Both the position numbers and the translations under genes were made by a program. The notes beneath the pieces are model-generated. The model searched no databases and was not told where the DNA came from. It saw nothing but the letters and a program-made list of their open reading frames with translations. Of a stretch of DNA of 64,000 bases, positions 1 through 10,224 are shown piece after piece. How positions within the stretch are numbered: the stretch's first letter is position 1; every line of letters starts with the position of its first letter. Source of the DNA: Haberlea rhodopensis (lineage: Eukaryota; Streptophyta; Magnoliopsida; Lamiales; Gesneriaceae); assembly GCA_907163345.1 (NCBI GenBank), contig CAJQUN010000397.1, forward strand, positions 1 through 64,000, read 5' to 3'.

Positions 1-1214
1 GTAATGCCACTACAAGGGAATAAAGTTGTTTTCTGCTACTAGTATAGCTTTTATCAAAGTGGTAAGCGTTTGCACAATAGTGATGGAAAAATTGGCTAAT
101 ATGGAAAATATGGACAACGCATCTTTGCTCGGCCTAAGATTTTTGAAAGATTTAGATTCATCTTGGTTGCAATCTTTGGAGCTTTACAAGACTTCTAGTA
201 CGTAATGCCCCTTACAAGTAATATAACGCATGATATACCCGACATACTCTTTCTTTTTACTAGACGTACGAATACTTTAAAGTTTAGTTTCTTGTACCTT
301 TTCATTGCATACAATTGTTCTACTCCAGGCTTTCTGTTTATCGTCCATATTTTTTGTCATCTATCTTTTTCTTCAACGGTTGCGGGCAGGTGGGGATTGA
401 TTGTTTAACCAACATTATTCATCTGCAACATACGGTGTAGGCCATTGACAATGGACGATTGCCCATTGTAATTTAATAAATAGATGAATTTCATGTGTAC
501 ATTCTGGAAGAAAAAAAAATTTACCTCAAAATATATCAAATCGTCATCATCAGAATTGATAGCTCGATGACCATAATTGGGTTCCGTACACAGATATATT
601 ATTTCGAGAGTACAATAATAACATTTGCTAGTTTTGTGATTTTTTTTGATTTTTTTTTTATTTCAAGGGAGATGTAGGATTTGAACCTGACACCACTTAT
701 GTTGGGAAATATATGGTAACATAGCTTGTTGTCTGGGTAGTTTTGTGGTTGATGTTTCCAAATTTATAACGACACAGTCCGACTTATGGTCATCAGTTGA
801 CACATTTACACCACCTCGACTACACAGCCTAAACCGTCTCTCAGGAAATTACCAGACTAGACTATCAATACAAACAACTAAAATAACCAGAATCTGGGTT
901 TTATGCTTGAGGGAACACTTCTTGTCTCAAGACCAATATACTCTGATTTTAGAGTCGAAGCTTGTTGTACCGAAATGATCGGACATGCCTATTGACAAAA
1001 GCAAAATAAAATAAAGAAGCATTTTTTTTACATAAAACAAAACAAATTCACCAGATGCATCAGACAGTCGCATACGGACAGTACATTGAAGAAGGTAAAC
1101 ATTTTAATTGAGCGGATGGAATGTCAATTTTATTATAATTTCAAATAAATTCATATCTTTAAAAATTCGTAAGTATAATTCTTTTTTACTTTTTAAATTT
1201 CAAAAGAAAAACTT
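1..1214. other. AT-rich intergenic DNA, no gene recognised
   Basis: Only short open frames occur here, with no recognisable domain, no plausible splice structure and low-complexity translations. T-rich and A-rich runs are common. Near 668-690 a short stretch resembles the T-arm of a tRNA read on the minus strand, but no cloverleaf can be built around it. I see no supported gene. Confidence 0.6.
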
Positions 1215-1283
1215 TGCAACTCCCCGGGTACAGACCCATGCAAACGTGAATGCACAATGAGCTCATATAACAATTATTTTGTA

Positions 1284-3335
1284 GGGGAAATTGCAAATAG
1301 GTGCTGTTTACAGAAACTTATTACAAATAAATCTGCAAAAAAAAACTTCTTACCAAAAAATACACTTAGAAGAAAATTATATTCACATAAGTCCAATTTT
1401 TTAACTATTGGTTTGAAAAAGGTATTTTTTAGTTACCAAAATACCCTTCAGTTGAAAACATCCTAAACCTAATTTCAGATCTTTATTTTCTTTCTCATCC
1501 CGTCACCCCACACCTTAAATTTTCTGCTGAAATTTTTCGGCGATTCTCAGATCATTATTTTCTTCATCATCTTGTCACCTCATCTAGTCGCTTCATCCCT
1601 ACAAATTATTTGCTAAAATGTTATGTACATGAAATATGTTTGAATCGAATCATCTAAATTTTAGTAGCATTTGGAATCTTTTTGAATCGAAGAAGATCTC
1701 GAACTAGTCTGCAATATAATTTTCGGATCTGCTATGAGCATTTCATCTTGTGTGTGTGTATACTGTGTGTGTATATGAATTATAAATTTGAATACCGATG
1801 CTAAATTATAGATATCGAAAGTCTGTTGGTATGTTTTTTTTTGACTGATGCATATGGATGAAGAAGTAAGGTATGCATTGGTGTCCGTGCTTGTTTGCTC
1901 ATTTTCAAAATTTACAGTTTGACAGCAAGATGTTGCAACGAAGAAGAGATGATCCAGAGAAAAAATAACTGGTGCACGAAAATTATAAAAGTAACTGGTG
2001 CACGAAAATATAACCTTGGTGCACAAAAATATAACACTGGTGCACGAATATATAACATTGGTGCACTAAAATATAACACTGATGCACGAAAATACAACAT
2101 TGGTGCACTAACTTTGTGTAAATTTTCGTTCATCAGTAGTTGATTTTAATTTTCGTGCATCAGTGTTATATTTTAGTGCACCAATGTTATATTGCTGATT
2201 TTAATTTTCGTGCATCAGTTACTGATTTTTCGTGCATCAGTTACTGATTTTCAATCTTTTCGCACTGGTGCACTAACTTTGTGTAAATTTTCGTGCATCA
2301 GTAGTTGATTTTAATTTTCGTGCATCAGTTACTGATTTTCAATCTTTTCGCACTGGTGCACTAACTTAGTGTAAATTTTCGTGCATTAGTAGTTGATTTT
2401 AATTTCGTGCATCAGTGTTATATTTTAGTGCACCAAGGTTATATTGCTGATTTTAATTTTCGTGCATCAGTTACTGATTTTTCGTGCATCAGTTACTGAT
2501 TTTCAATCTTTTCGCACTGGTGCACTAACTTTGTGTAAATTTTCGTGCATCAGTAGTTGATTTTAATTTTCGTGCATCAGTGTTATATTTTAGTGCACCA
2601 AGGTTATATTGCTGATTTTAATTTTCGTGCATCAGTTACTGATTTTTCGTGCATCAGTTACTGATTTTCAATCTTTTCGCACTGGTGCACTAACTTTGTG
2701 TAAATTTTCGTGCATCAGTAGTTGATTTTAATTTTCGTGCATCACTGTTATATTGTTGATTTTAATTTTCGTGCATCAGTTACTGATTTTTCGTGCATCA
2801 GTTACTGATTTTCAATCTTTTCGTGCACCAGTTACTTTAAAAAATTTCGTGCACCAGTTATTTTTTATAATTTTCGTGCACCAATTAATTTTTAGCTGGG
2901 TCATCTTCTTCGTTGCAAGTTTCAGACTGTAAATTCTGAAAATGAGCAAAGAAGCATAGACATCAATGCATAATAACTAAAAAACCTTAAATATATATAT
3001 ATATATACACTCTTACACACATACACACACACATACTGTAATTGAAAAAAAAATCTGGAACATAATGATGAAACGAAAAATCGAAGAGATGAAGAGAAAA
3101 AACTGTAAGAAACCGTAATTGACGAGAGAGATTTACGAGGAGATTTGAATCGCAATGGTGAAAGAGATCGAACGAAATGCTGAAAGTAAGATTGAAATTT
3201 TTTAGATTGCCGTATTTTCTTATTAATGGCACTTTTGTCATTTAACCTAAAGTTGACTTAAATGATTGCAACTTTTTTTCCTGGACTAGGATGAATAAAA
3301 TTTTAACATTGGGGGTACCGGCCTGAACTTTCCCC
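1284..3335. mobile_element. Non-autonomous Mutator-like foldback element
   Basis: The element is bounded by perfect 9-bp direct repeats TATTTTGTA at 1,275-1,283 and 3,336-3,344. A 9-bp target duplication is the hallmark of Mutator-like transposons. Its ends are inverted (left starts GGGGAAA, right ends TTTCCCC). A long inner inverted repeat is clear: about 1,895-1,995 matches the reverse complement of about 2,835-2,950, including the stretch containing TTGCAACGAAGAAGA. The outer arms are more diverged. The centre is a minisatellite of GTGCA-bearing units. No transposase frame is present, so movement would need a related autonomous element. It sits inside LTR1 of the TRIM-like array, so it arrived after that array. 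Confidence 0.85.
1970..2895. repeat. Minisatellite of GTGCA/TGCAC units inside the Mutator-like element
   Basis: Many short units recur. The left third is dominated by TGGTGCACGAAAATATAACA-like units. The rest is dominated by the opposite orientation, TTTTCGTGCATCAGTTACTG and TTTTCGTGCACCA. At a higher order, blocks beginning near CGCACTGGTGCACTAACTT recur about four times between 2,260 and 2,700. Because unit orientation flips partway, the array can fold into many alternative hairpins. No coding function is supported. Confidence 0.85.
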
Positions 3336-3771
3336 TATTTTGTATATGTACTCGCTCTACAAAAATGATTAACCCAAGTTGCTATATGTGTCCGTTGTAA
3401 CCCCTTATAAACCATTTTAAACCTCCAATTTTTACTCATGTGGGACAAGGGCATCATAATCAACCCTCCTTTAGAACGCGATGTCCTTGTCGCGGCCTAA
3501 TCCATTGATCCACCAGTGCCGGGAATCTAAAGGTGGCTCATACAGGTTCAATATGTGGCTCCCGTACACGTAGCAATTTGCCCTCATAAATTCAAGAGGC
3601 GGCTCCCACGCACGTGTCACTGTACCCCACAGGTTCAAGAGGTGATCTCAATCATGTAGCACTTTACCCCCTTAGGGTTTAGGGGTGGCTCCCACGTACG
3701 TAGTACTTTGCCTCGCATAACACTTATCTCCACGTGTTTTCCTTTGCTGGTGACCGACTCTTATACCATTT

Positions 3772-3953
3772 TGTCACGCCCCGAGCCCAGACCACGCAAG
3801 CGCGACTGCACAATGGACACATATAGCAATTACTTTGTATATGTCCTCGCTCTACAAAAATGATTAACCCAAGTTGATATAGGTGTCCATTGTAACCTCT
3901 TAGAAAGCATTTTAAACTTCCATGTTTTACCCATGTGAGACAAGAGTATCACA
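3772..3953 (-). repeat. LTR2 of the TRIM-like array
   Basis: This is the middle LTR, 182 bp, the same length as LTR3. It is shared between the two internal regions (3,459-3,771 and 3,954-4,232 plus 10,014-10,042), which is why 3,341-3,835 looks like a 495-bp tandem duplicate of the DNA that follows. Confidence 0.8.
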
Positions 3954-4232
3954 ATCAACACTCCTTCAAAACGCGACTTCCTCATCGCGTCCTAATCTAT
4001 TGATCCACCAGTGCCGAGAATCAGAGGTGGCTCCTACAAGTTCAAGAGGTGGTTCTCGTATACGTAGCACTTTGCCCCGCAGGTTCAAGAGGTGGCTCCC
4101 ACACACGTTGCACTTTCCCCGCAAGTTCAAGAGGTGGCCCTCGTCATGTGTCACTTTGCCACTTATGCTCAAGATATGGCTCTCACGTACGCAACACTTT
4201 GCCCCGCATAACACTTATCTCCCGGTGTTTTC

Positions 4233-5150
4233 TGTTGGTACTGTTTATTTAAATCGAAGATTGAATCAGTTTAAAAAATTGTAATAAGAAGAGAAATTAT
4301 ACTGTAAACAAACATCAAACAATCACACTACAAAAGCATTAGGCTTATAGCAGTAATTATAAACTGAAGACTTAATCAACAATAATTTGGAAACTATTCT
4401 GGACGAGGCAACAACAAGCCGTGTGCCCGAAAACTCAAATTTGCCCGCCTTAGCTTCTGGCCTCCTAGACAAGTGAGTTCCAAGGTACAACGTCCAATCA
4501 ACCTCTGTTTGGATTGAAGCAAAACTCCGAGCAGACTACCTCCCAACACTAGCAGTGTGCAGTACTCTCAAAGTAGAATGTTATATGTATGTATGCAGAT
4601 TTTCAGAATTAAGAAAGCATAGAGCTGGTGCAGCTTATATAGCTGAGCAGTAGACCTCTCCAAAGGTCACAGATAATTAAATGTAACGTTTAGTGAGGTT
4701 GATCAAAAATCTCAATACATTCGTATTTAAGTCTCACACTTAAATCTGAAATCAATTCTCCATGTAGGTGAAAAGTCTCAAACTTAACTCAGCAGAATAT
4801 GAAAAGTCAGGTATATGAAAAATCATTCATAAATCCGAGTAGTAAAAAGATAGGGATGTCTTCACGGCAGCGACACGCGCGGCGAGGCGAGTCGAAATGA
4901 GACGAGTCAAACCTAGCCGAGTGGACGGACGGATGGCGCGTGAGGGGCACCCATCTTTTTACTTAACTACACTCTATTGATTTGTATCTCATTATAAACA
5001 AATCATAAGTGTAATTTCTCAATGTGTGATTTATTTAGCCTAATTGACTATTCATAATTAACTTACCTTAATTTTATTCTCAGTAACAAAATTATACCAA
5101 ATTATTGGGTTTTATTCATTAAACCCAATAATTAATAATTAATCACAACA
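4233..5150 (-). repeat. 3' LTR of copia A
   Basis: On the minus strand it begins TGTTGTGATTAATTATTAAT and ends AGTACCAACA. A GC-rich patch near 4,870-4,960 with repeated GACGAG-like words stands out from AT-rich surroundings and recurs in the right LTR. No clear polypurine tract precedes it, so that junction may be damaged. Confidence 0.85.
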
Positions 5151-5628
5151 ACTCACTACATCAGGATAGGCGGTGGTTAACCTTGAACCTTCCGTAGTAA
5201 AGTATCATCGGATATACTTGTCAACCAGTGGATGTAAGCCTTGAACTGTTCGACGTTTTATGTATAATTAAGACAACAATACTCACACAGCTTCATCTCC
5301 ACACTATTATTGGTTCTTTCGTTGTTATCCATTTTGGCCCTGAACTGCCTTGGATGTTTCATCGAATGCTCTAGAGATTTAGCCCTCAGATCATCTCATA
5401 GAAGCGGCCCCTTCACATTCGATATAGGCAATTTCTCCTAAAGAGTATCCTGTCATACCCTACTTTATTATCTCGAGATACAAGAATCATTAAGAGCATG
5501 AGCTCAGCCTTCCCAAATACAGGTTTATCACTGACAATCACAGGAATAGGTAATGTATTCCGAGTGATTTGTTCGATCCCCCCCTCCAATTCGGTTTCCC
5601 ATGGAACCTTCAAATTGGACTTTACAAT
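5151..5628 (-). other. copia A 3' untranslated segment between pol and LTR
   Basis: It lies between the pol stop and the 3' LTR, as expected for a copia element. I see no coding content and no obvious polypurine tract. Confidence 0.55.
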
Positions 5629-6780
5629 TCAGGTTGGGTTGCCATCATGGCTGGAAATCAATTTCATGGACTTCAACCCTATTCCCCTCGATGAAATCTC
5701 TATAAGGTCTCTCGTTAGACCTTTCGTAAATGGGTCCATAATATTTCTTTAGACTTCACATAATCTAAAGAAATAACACTAGTTTTCAGTAGATTTCTCA
5801 CTGATTTATGTCTCTGGCGTATGTGTCTAGATTTCCCATTATACACTTTTGTGCTCTTCCCATAGCTGTCTGACTATCACAGTGCACGCTAATGGGTGGC
5901 ACATGTTTTGACCACATTTGAATGTCCTCCAAGAAACTCCGAAGTCAATCAGCTTCTTCTGCTGGCAAGATCTGAAGCTATGACTCAGATCTCATAGTTG
6001 ATCTAGCAATGCACTTTATATTCTTGGAGTCCGAAATCCAATTCGCATCGGAATACCCTTCAATTACTGTTGGATATCTCGTATAATGTAGTCCGTAGTT
6101 AGAAATGTATCTTAGATATCTAAGAACTCGAATTACTGCCTTCCAGTGCTCATAACTGGGATTACTCGTATATCTGCTCACTCTGTTGACTGAGTTAACT
6201 ATATCAGGTCTAGTGCAGTCCATGATGTACATTAGACTGCTTATGACCCTAGAATACTCAAGTTTTGTTGCACACCTTCTCCGTGATTCTTGCAAGATTT
6301 GACACCACCTTCATAGGTGTTCTCGCGATGATATTATTTCCGTTGTCAAACTTGTCAAGTATTTTCTCGATATAATGACTCTGGGAAAGAGAAATACATC
6401 TTCATGTTTGGTGATCTTCATCCCAAGATTCACATCTGCAAGACCTAGTCTTTCATCTCAAAATTTCGTTGACAACATTTTAATGGTCATTTTGATGTTA
6501 TTGTTATTATCAACAATTATCATGTCATCTACGTAAAGACATATTATTACATAGTTTGTATTGTTTCCTTTTACATAGACACATTATCGCATTTGTTTGT
6601 TTAAACCCATTTGAAAGTATGACGCTATCAAATTTTTTGTGCCATTGTTTAGGTGCTTGTTTTAATCCATACAAGGATTTCACAAGTCTACACACCTTTG
6701 TTTCTTTACCTGGAACTACAAACCCTTCAGGTTGGTCCATGTAAACCTCCTTTTTCTAACTCTCCATTTAGAAAAGTCGT
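5629..6780 (-). pseudogene. copia A reverse transcriptase and RNase H remnants
   Basis: Recognisable pieces are the reverse transcriptase segment 6,740-6,525 (VCRLVKSLYGLKQAPKQWH), the RNase H region 6,295-5,978 (CTRPDIVNSVNRVSRY, then GYSDANW) and the pol C-terminus near 5,760-5,629 (DPFTKGLTRD to the stop at 5,629). Further weak copia similarity continues to about 6,960. The frame is broken many times. Confidence 0.75.
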
Positions 6781-7143
6781 TTTTACATCCATTTGACGGA
6801 TCTCTAGATTATATAATGCAGCAAATGCAATTATTAACCTTATCGACGTTTTTTCTGGATACATGAGCGTATGTATCGAAATAATCAACACCTTCAGTTT
6901 GTCTGTAGCCTTTGACTACAAGTCTAACATTGTATTTATCTACAGTACCATCACTTTCATCTTCCTCTTGAAGATCCACTTGTGGCCTAGTGGTTTACAA
7001 CCTACAGGAAGATCCACTAGTTCCCAACTATGATTATGTAAGATAGATTCTATCTCACTGTTCACCGCTTCTTTCCAAAAGATCAGAGTCTTGTGAAGAC
7101 ATTGCTTCCTTAAAAGTAGTCGGATTCTTTTCCAACAAGTATG

Positions 7144-8534
7144 TTAGGAAATCCGAGCCAAAGACTTCTCTTTTCTAGCTCTTTTGCTTCGTCTATGTGC
7201 TTCTACATTCTCTTGAGAATCTCTATCCCCCACATATCTCTCAACATTGGTTTCAGTCAATGTCTGAGTTTTGTGTGGAAAGATTTCCTCAAAGAATGAA
7301 ACATCCATAGCCTCAATGATAGTATTTACATGCGTTTCTACATTATCTGACTTGTGTACTAGAAAATAATAGGCACTACTATCTTGGGCATATCCGATAA
7401 ATACACAATCCACTGTCTTACGTCCTATCCTAGTCTGTTTAGGAGGAGGAATTGGTATATTTGCTAGACAGCCCCAAACCCTTAAAAACTTGTAGCTAGG
7501 TGCGCGACCTTTCCACAATTCATAAGGCGTTTTATTCAACTTTTTTATGTGGTACTCTGTTTAGCACATAGCTTCTCCCCACAAATTCTAAGGTAAGTCA
7601 GAACTTATAAGCATTGCATTCATCATTTCCTTAAGCGTTCTATTCTTCCTTTCAGCAATACCATTTTGCTCGAGAGAATAAAGCGCAGTGGTTTGATGAA
7701 TAATGTCACTCCCAGCACATATTTGTGCAAATTATGACTCATATTCACCGCCTCGATCACTTCGAAGAATTTTAATCTTTTTATCAAGTTGATTCTCAGC
7801 TTCATTCTTATAGTGAATGAACATATCAATTGCTTCGTCTTTATTTATCATTAAGTATACATAATAATATCTTGTAAATCATCGATAAATGTTATGAAAT
7901 AATTTTTACCACCTCTAGATTGTATATACTTTAGATCGCATACATCCGTATGGATCAAGTTTGAAGGTTCGGTGCTTCGCTCAATTGAGTGGAATGAAGA
8001 CTTGGTTAATTTGGCATCTACACAAATCTCACACTTGTGTTTATGATTGATGTTAAATTTAGGTAATAGATTAAGAGACATTAGCCTTTGTAAGAACTTA
8101 TAATTCACATGTCCTTAATCTACCATGCCATAAATGTAAAGACTCACAAGAATAATCAAACTTTAAAGTTTTATTAGCCACATTGGCAACAATCATTACA
8201 TTATTTTTGCTTGTTTAGCCTCATATGCTGCATTAACATCAACCTCAACCTCTACACTAGACATAATATTAGGAGCTAAAGTCATTACGCTCATATTGAA
8301 GAGGTTATTGGCCAAGTAGCCTTTGCCCACTAACATATCACCCTTGGACAGAATGACTTTGTCGGATTCAAACACGAGTCGAAAGCCTTTATTGTTCAGC
8401 ACTGCTCCGGAGATGAGATTATTTCGGATCTCTGGCACGTGGAGCACCTCGGTAAGAGTCAACTCTTTGCCGGAAGTCATCTTTAGCACAACCATCACTT
8501 TGCCGTCAACTTTTGAGACTGCTGAATTTTCCAT
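7144..8534 (-). pseudogene. copia A protease tail and integrase, broken
   Basis: The stretch 8,534-8,196 resembles the segment between protease and integrase (EVLHVPEIRNNLISG). The stretch 8,108-7,851 carries the integrase zinc-binding tail and catalytic start (KCEICVDAKLTK, HTDVCDL, FITFIDD). The stretch 7,539-7,144 carries the conserved downstream part (TPYELWKGRAPSY, VFIGYA). Stops and frameshifts separate these pieces. Confidence 0.8.
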
Positions 8535-8547
8535 GTAGCAGTGCTCA

Positions 8548-9517
8548 TCATTTACTGGTTTTAGGTCTTAAACATCCATTTGTGGGCGCAAATGTTGGAG
8601 TAGTCCCAGTGTCCACCCACCATTCCTTGGAGTTCCCACCAACAAGGTTCACCTCCGACTCCACTGCAGTCAGATGCATGTCATCCATGTCTGAGCTCAG
8701 GTTGTCCTCAGCAATGTTGGCATGAGCAGGCCTCTTGCTTTTGCCTCTGTTTGAGACTACCTTCCTTTTATCCTCATTGATTTGACGTTGAGTGCAGTCC
8801 TTGGCCTTATGGTTAAATTTACCGTACACGTAACAGTCACCGGTGAACCTCATGTTCTGAGTATCTCCCTTGGAATCAAAAGTGTGTTTGCGCTTATTCC
8901 CGTGGGAACTGTCCCCAACTTCAATCACGTTGGCCTTGGAAATCATACTGATTGATTTCTTGTCAAATTTTCGGTTGTCTTGCTCGATGCGCAGCCTCCT
9001 GATAAGATCCTCAAGACTCATCATCTTTGCTTGTGCTTCAGTTAGCTCTTGAAGTCCTTCCAAGATGGGGGTAATTTTTCAATCATCATCGCCACTTGGA
9101 GATCATCATTTAGCCACATACCTTCGGCATCAAGTTCATGATATATCAGCTGCAGCTCTTCGCATTGCTCAACAACGCTCTTGCCATCTACCATTCGATA
9201 GTCATGAAATCGACCGGCTACAAATATCTTTGCGCCCGTGTCGTCAATCTTGTACTTCATTTCTAAAGATTCCCAAAGATCCTTTGCAGTTTCTTTAGGG
9301 AATGCACATTAAAAAGTGCATCGTCAAGAGAATTCAGTACGTAATTACGACAGAGGTAGTCGGCATTCATCAACGATTCAACTATCACATCAGATTGATG
9401 ATCATCTTTGTCCTCCACTGGTTTCTCCTCTTTGAGAAACACGGTCAAGTTCAAAGTGGTCAAGAAGAAAGCATAGAGCTGGTGCAGCTTATATAGCTGA
9501 GCAGCAGACCTCTCCAA
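8548..9517 (-). pseudogene. copia A gag and start of protease, broken
   Basis: Minus-strand fragments read as a copia gag of the UBN2 type: one from 9,517 to 9,263, one from 9,260 to 9,042 (with LPPSWKDF, typical of gag), and one from 9,063 to 8,548. The last ends in a zinc knuckle and the protease start. The knuckle reads CYVYGKFNHKAKDC, so the second cysteine of the CX2CX4HX4C motif is tyrosine. The protease motif reads WWVDTGTT in place of the usual D-S-G-A. The open frame starts inside the truncated 5' LTR, because a deletion fused LTR and gag. Confidence 0.8.
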
Positions 9518-10008
9518 AGGTCACATATATTTAAATGTATGTTTAGTGGGGTTGATGAAAAGTCTCAATACTTAACATCAGATTAATTCGGATTTAAGTC
9601 TCACACTTAAATCTGAAATCAATTATGCAGGTAGGTGAAAAGTCTCAAACTTAACTCAGCAAAATATGAAAAGTCAGGTATATGAAAAGTCATTTCAGAA
9701 ATCCGAGTAGTAAAAAGATAGGGCTGCCTTAACGACAACGACAAGCACGTCGCGGCACGGCGAGACGAGACGAGTGGACGGACAGACGGCGCGCGAGGGG
9801 TACCCATCTTTTCTACTTAACTACACTCTATTAATTTGTATCTCATTACAAACAAACAATAAGTGTCTCAATTTCTCAATGTGAGATTTCTTTAGCCTAA
9901 TTGACTATTCATAAATAACTTACCTTAATTTTATTCTCATTAACAAAATCATACCAAATTATTGGGCTTTTATTCATTAAACCCAATAATTAATAATTAA
10001 TCACAACA
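9465..10008 (-). repeat. 5' LTR of copia A, truncated
   Basis: It matches 4,611-5,150 of the 3' LTR. Homology stops at 9,465, where gag sequence continues directly. The missing part corresponds to 4,233-4,610 of the other LTR. Confidence 0.85.
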
Positions 10009-10027
10009 TTTTCCTTGCTGGTGACCG

Positions 10028-10039
10028 GCTCTGATACCA
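10028..10039 (-). promoter_or_regulatory. Primer-binding site of the TRIM-like array
   Basis: On the minus strand this reads TGGTATCAGAGC, the standard initiator-tRNA-Met priming site of plant LTR retroelements. It sits three bases inside the end of LTR3. The equivalent site beside LTR2 (about 3,757-3,768) carries base changes. Confidence 0.85.
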
Positions 10040-10042
10040 TTC

Positions 10043-10224
10043 TGTCACGCCCCGGGCCCAAGCCAATGCAAACGCAACTGTACAATAGGCTCATATATCA
10101 AATACTTCGTATATGTCCCAGCTCTACGAAAATGATTAACCCAAATTGCTATATGTGTCCATTATAACTTATTATAAATCATTTTAAACTTCCAATTTTA
10201 CCAATATGAGACAGGGGTATTACA
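10043..10224 (-). repeat. LTR3 (5' LTR) of the TRIM-like array
   Basis: This 182-bp repeat is the best preserved copy. On the minus strand it opens TGTAATACCCC and closes GGGGCGTGACA. It matches 3,772-3,953 along its whole length with scattered differences. Confidence 0.8.

Larger units (their letters stand above)
4233..10008 (-). mobile_element. Decayed Ty1/copia retrotransposon (copia A)
   Basis: The element is flanked by perfect 5-bp target duplications TTTTC at 4,228-4,232 and 10,009-10,013. It runs on the minus strand, with gag near 9.5 kb and the end of pol at 5,629. The left copy (3' LTR) is 4,233-5,150. The right copy (5' LTR) aligns only from 9,465 to 10,008, so about 378 bp of the 5' LTR, the primer-binding site and the start of gag have been deleted. 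Domain order gag, protease, integrase, reverse transcriptase, RNase H identifies the copia superfamily. All domains are broken by stops and frameshifts, so the copy cannot move by itself. It is inserted in the TRIM-like array, whose sequence resumes at 10,014. Confidence 0.9.
1215..10224 (-). mobile_element. TRIM-like retroelement array (LTR-int-LTR-int-LTR), split by two later insertions
   Basis: Three copies of a 182-bp repeat lie in the same orientation. LTR3 is 10,043-10,224, LTR2 is 3,772-3,953, and LTR1 is 1,215-1,283 joined to 3,345-3,458. Read on the minus strand, LTR3 begins TGTAATACCCC and ends GTGACA. Three bases later it is followed by TGGTATCAGAGC, the classical plant primer-binding site for initiator tRNA-Met. 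The internal region is about 310 bp and non-coding; it holds degenerate repeats of about 43 bp built around TTCAAGAGGTGGCTCC. Short LTRs, a tiny non-coding interior and a PBS define TRIM elements, and head-to-tail sharing of LTRs is typical of them. LTR1 is interrupted by the Mutator-like element at 1,284-3,335, and the second internal region by the copia element at 4,233-10,008. I looked for the 5S rRNA-like box of Cassandra TRIMs and did not see it. Confidence 0.8.

Noticed and set aside
668..690. tRNA T-arm-like sequence
   Set aside because: No matching anticodon or D arm lies at the right distance.
1661..2143. Open frames on both strands across the minisatellite
   Set aside because: They are translations of tandem repeats, without a known domain or conserved start.
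1970..2895. CRISPR array
   Set aside because: This is a eukaryotic genome. Units vary in length and orientation, there are no unique spacers, and it sits inside a transposon with target duplications.
3341..4232. Plain 495-bp tandem duplication
   Set aside because: The third copy at 10,043-10,224 and the primer-binding site show that these are LTRs and internal regions of a TRIM-like array.
1215..10224. Cassandra TRIM
   Set aside because: No 5S rRNA-like promoter box could be found in the LTRs.
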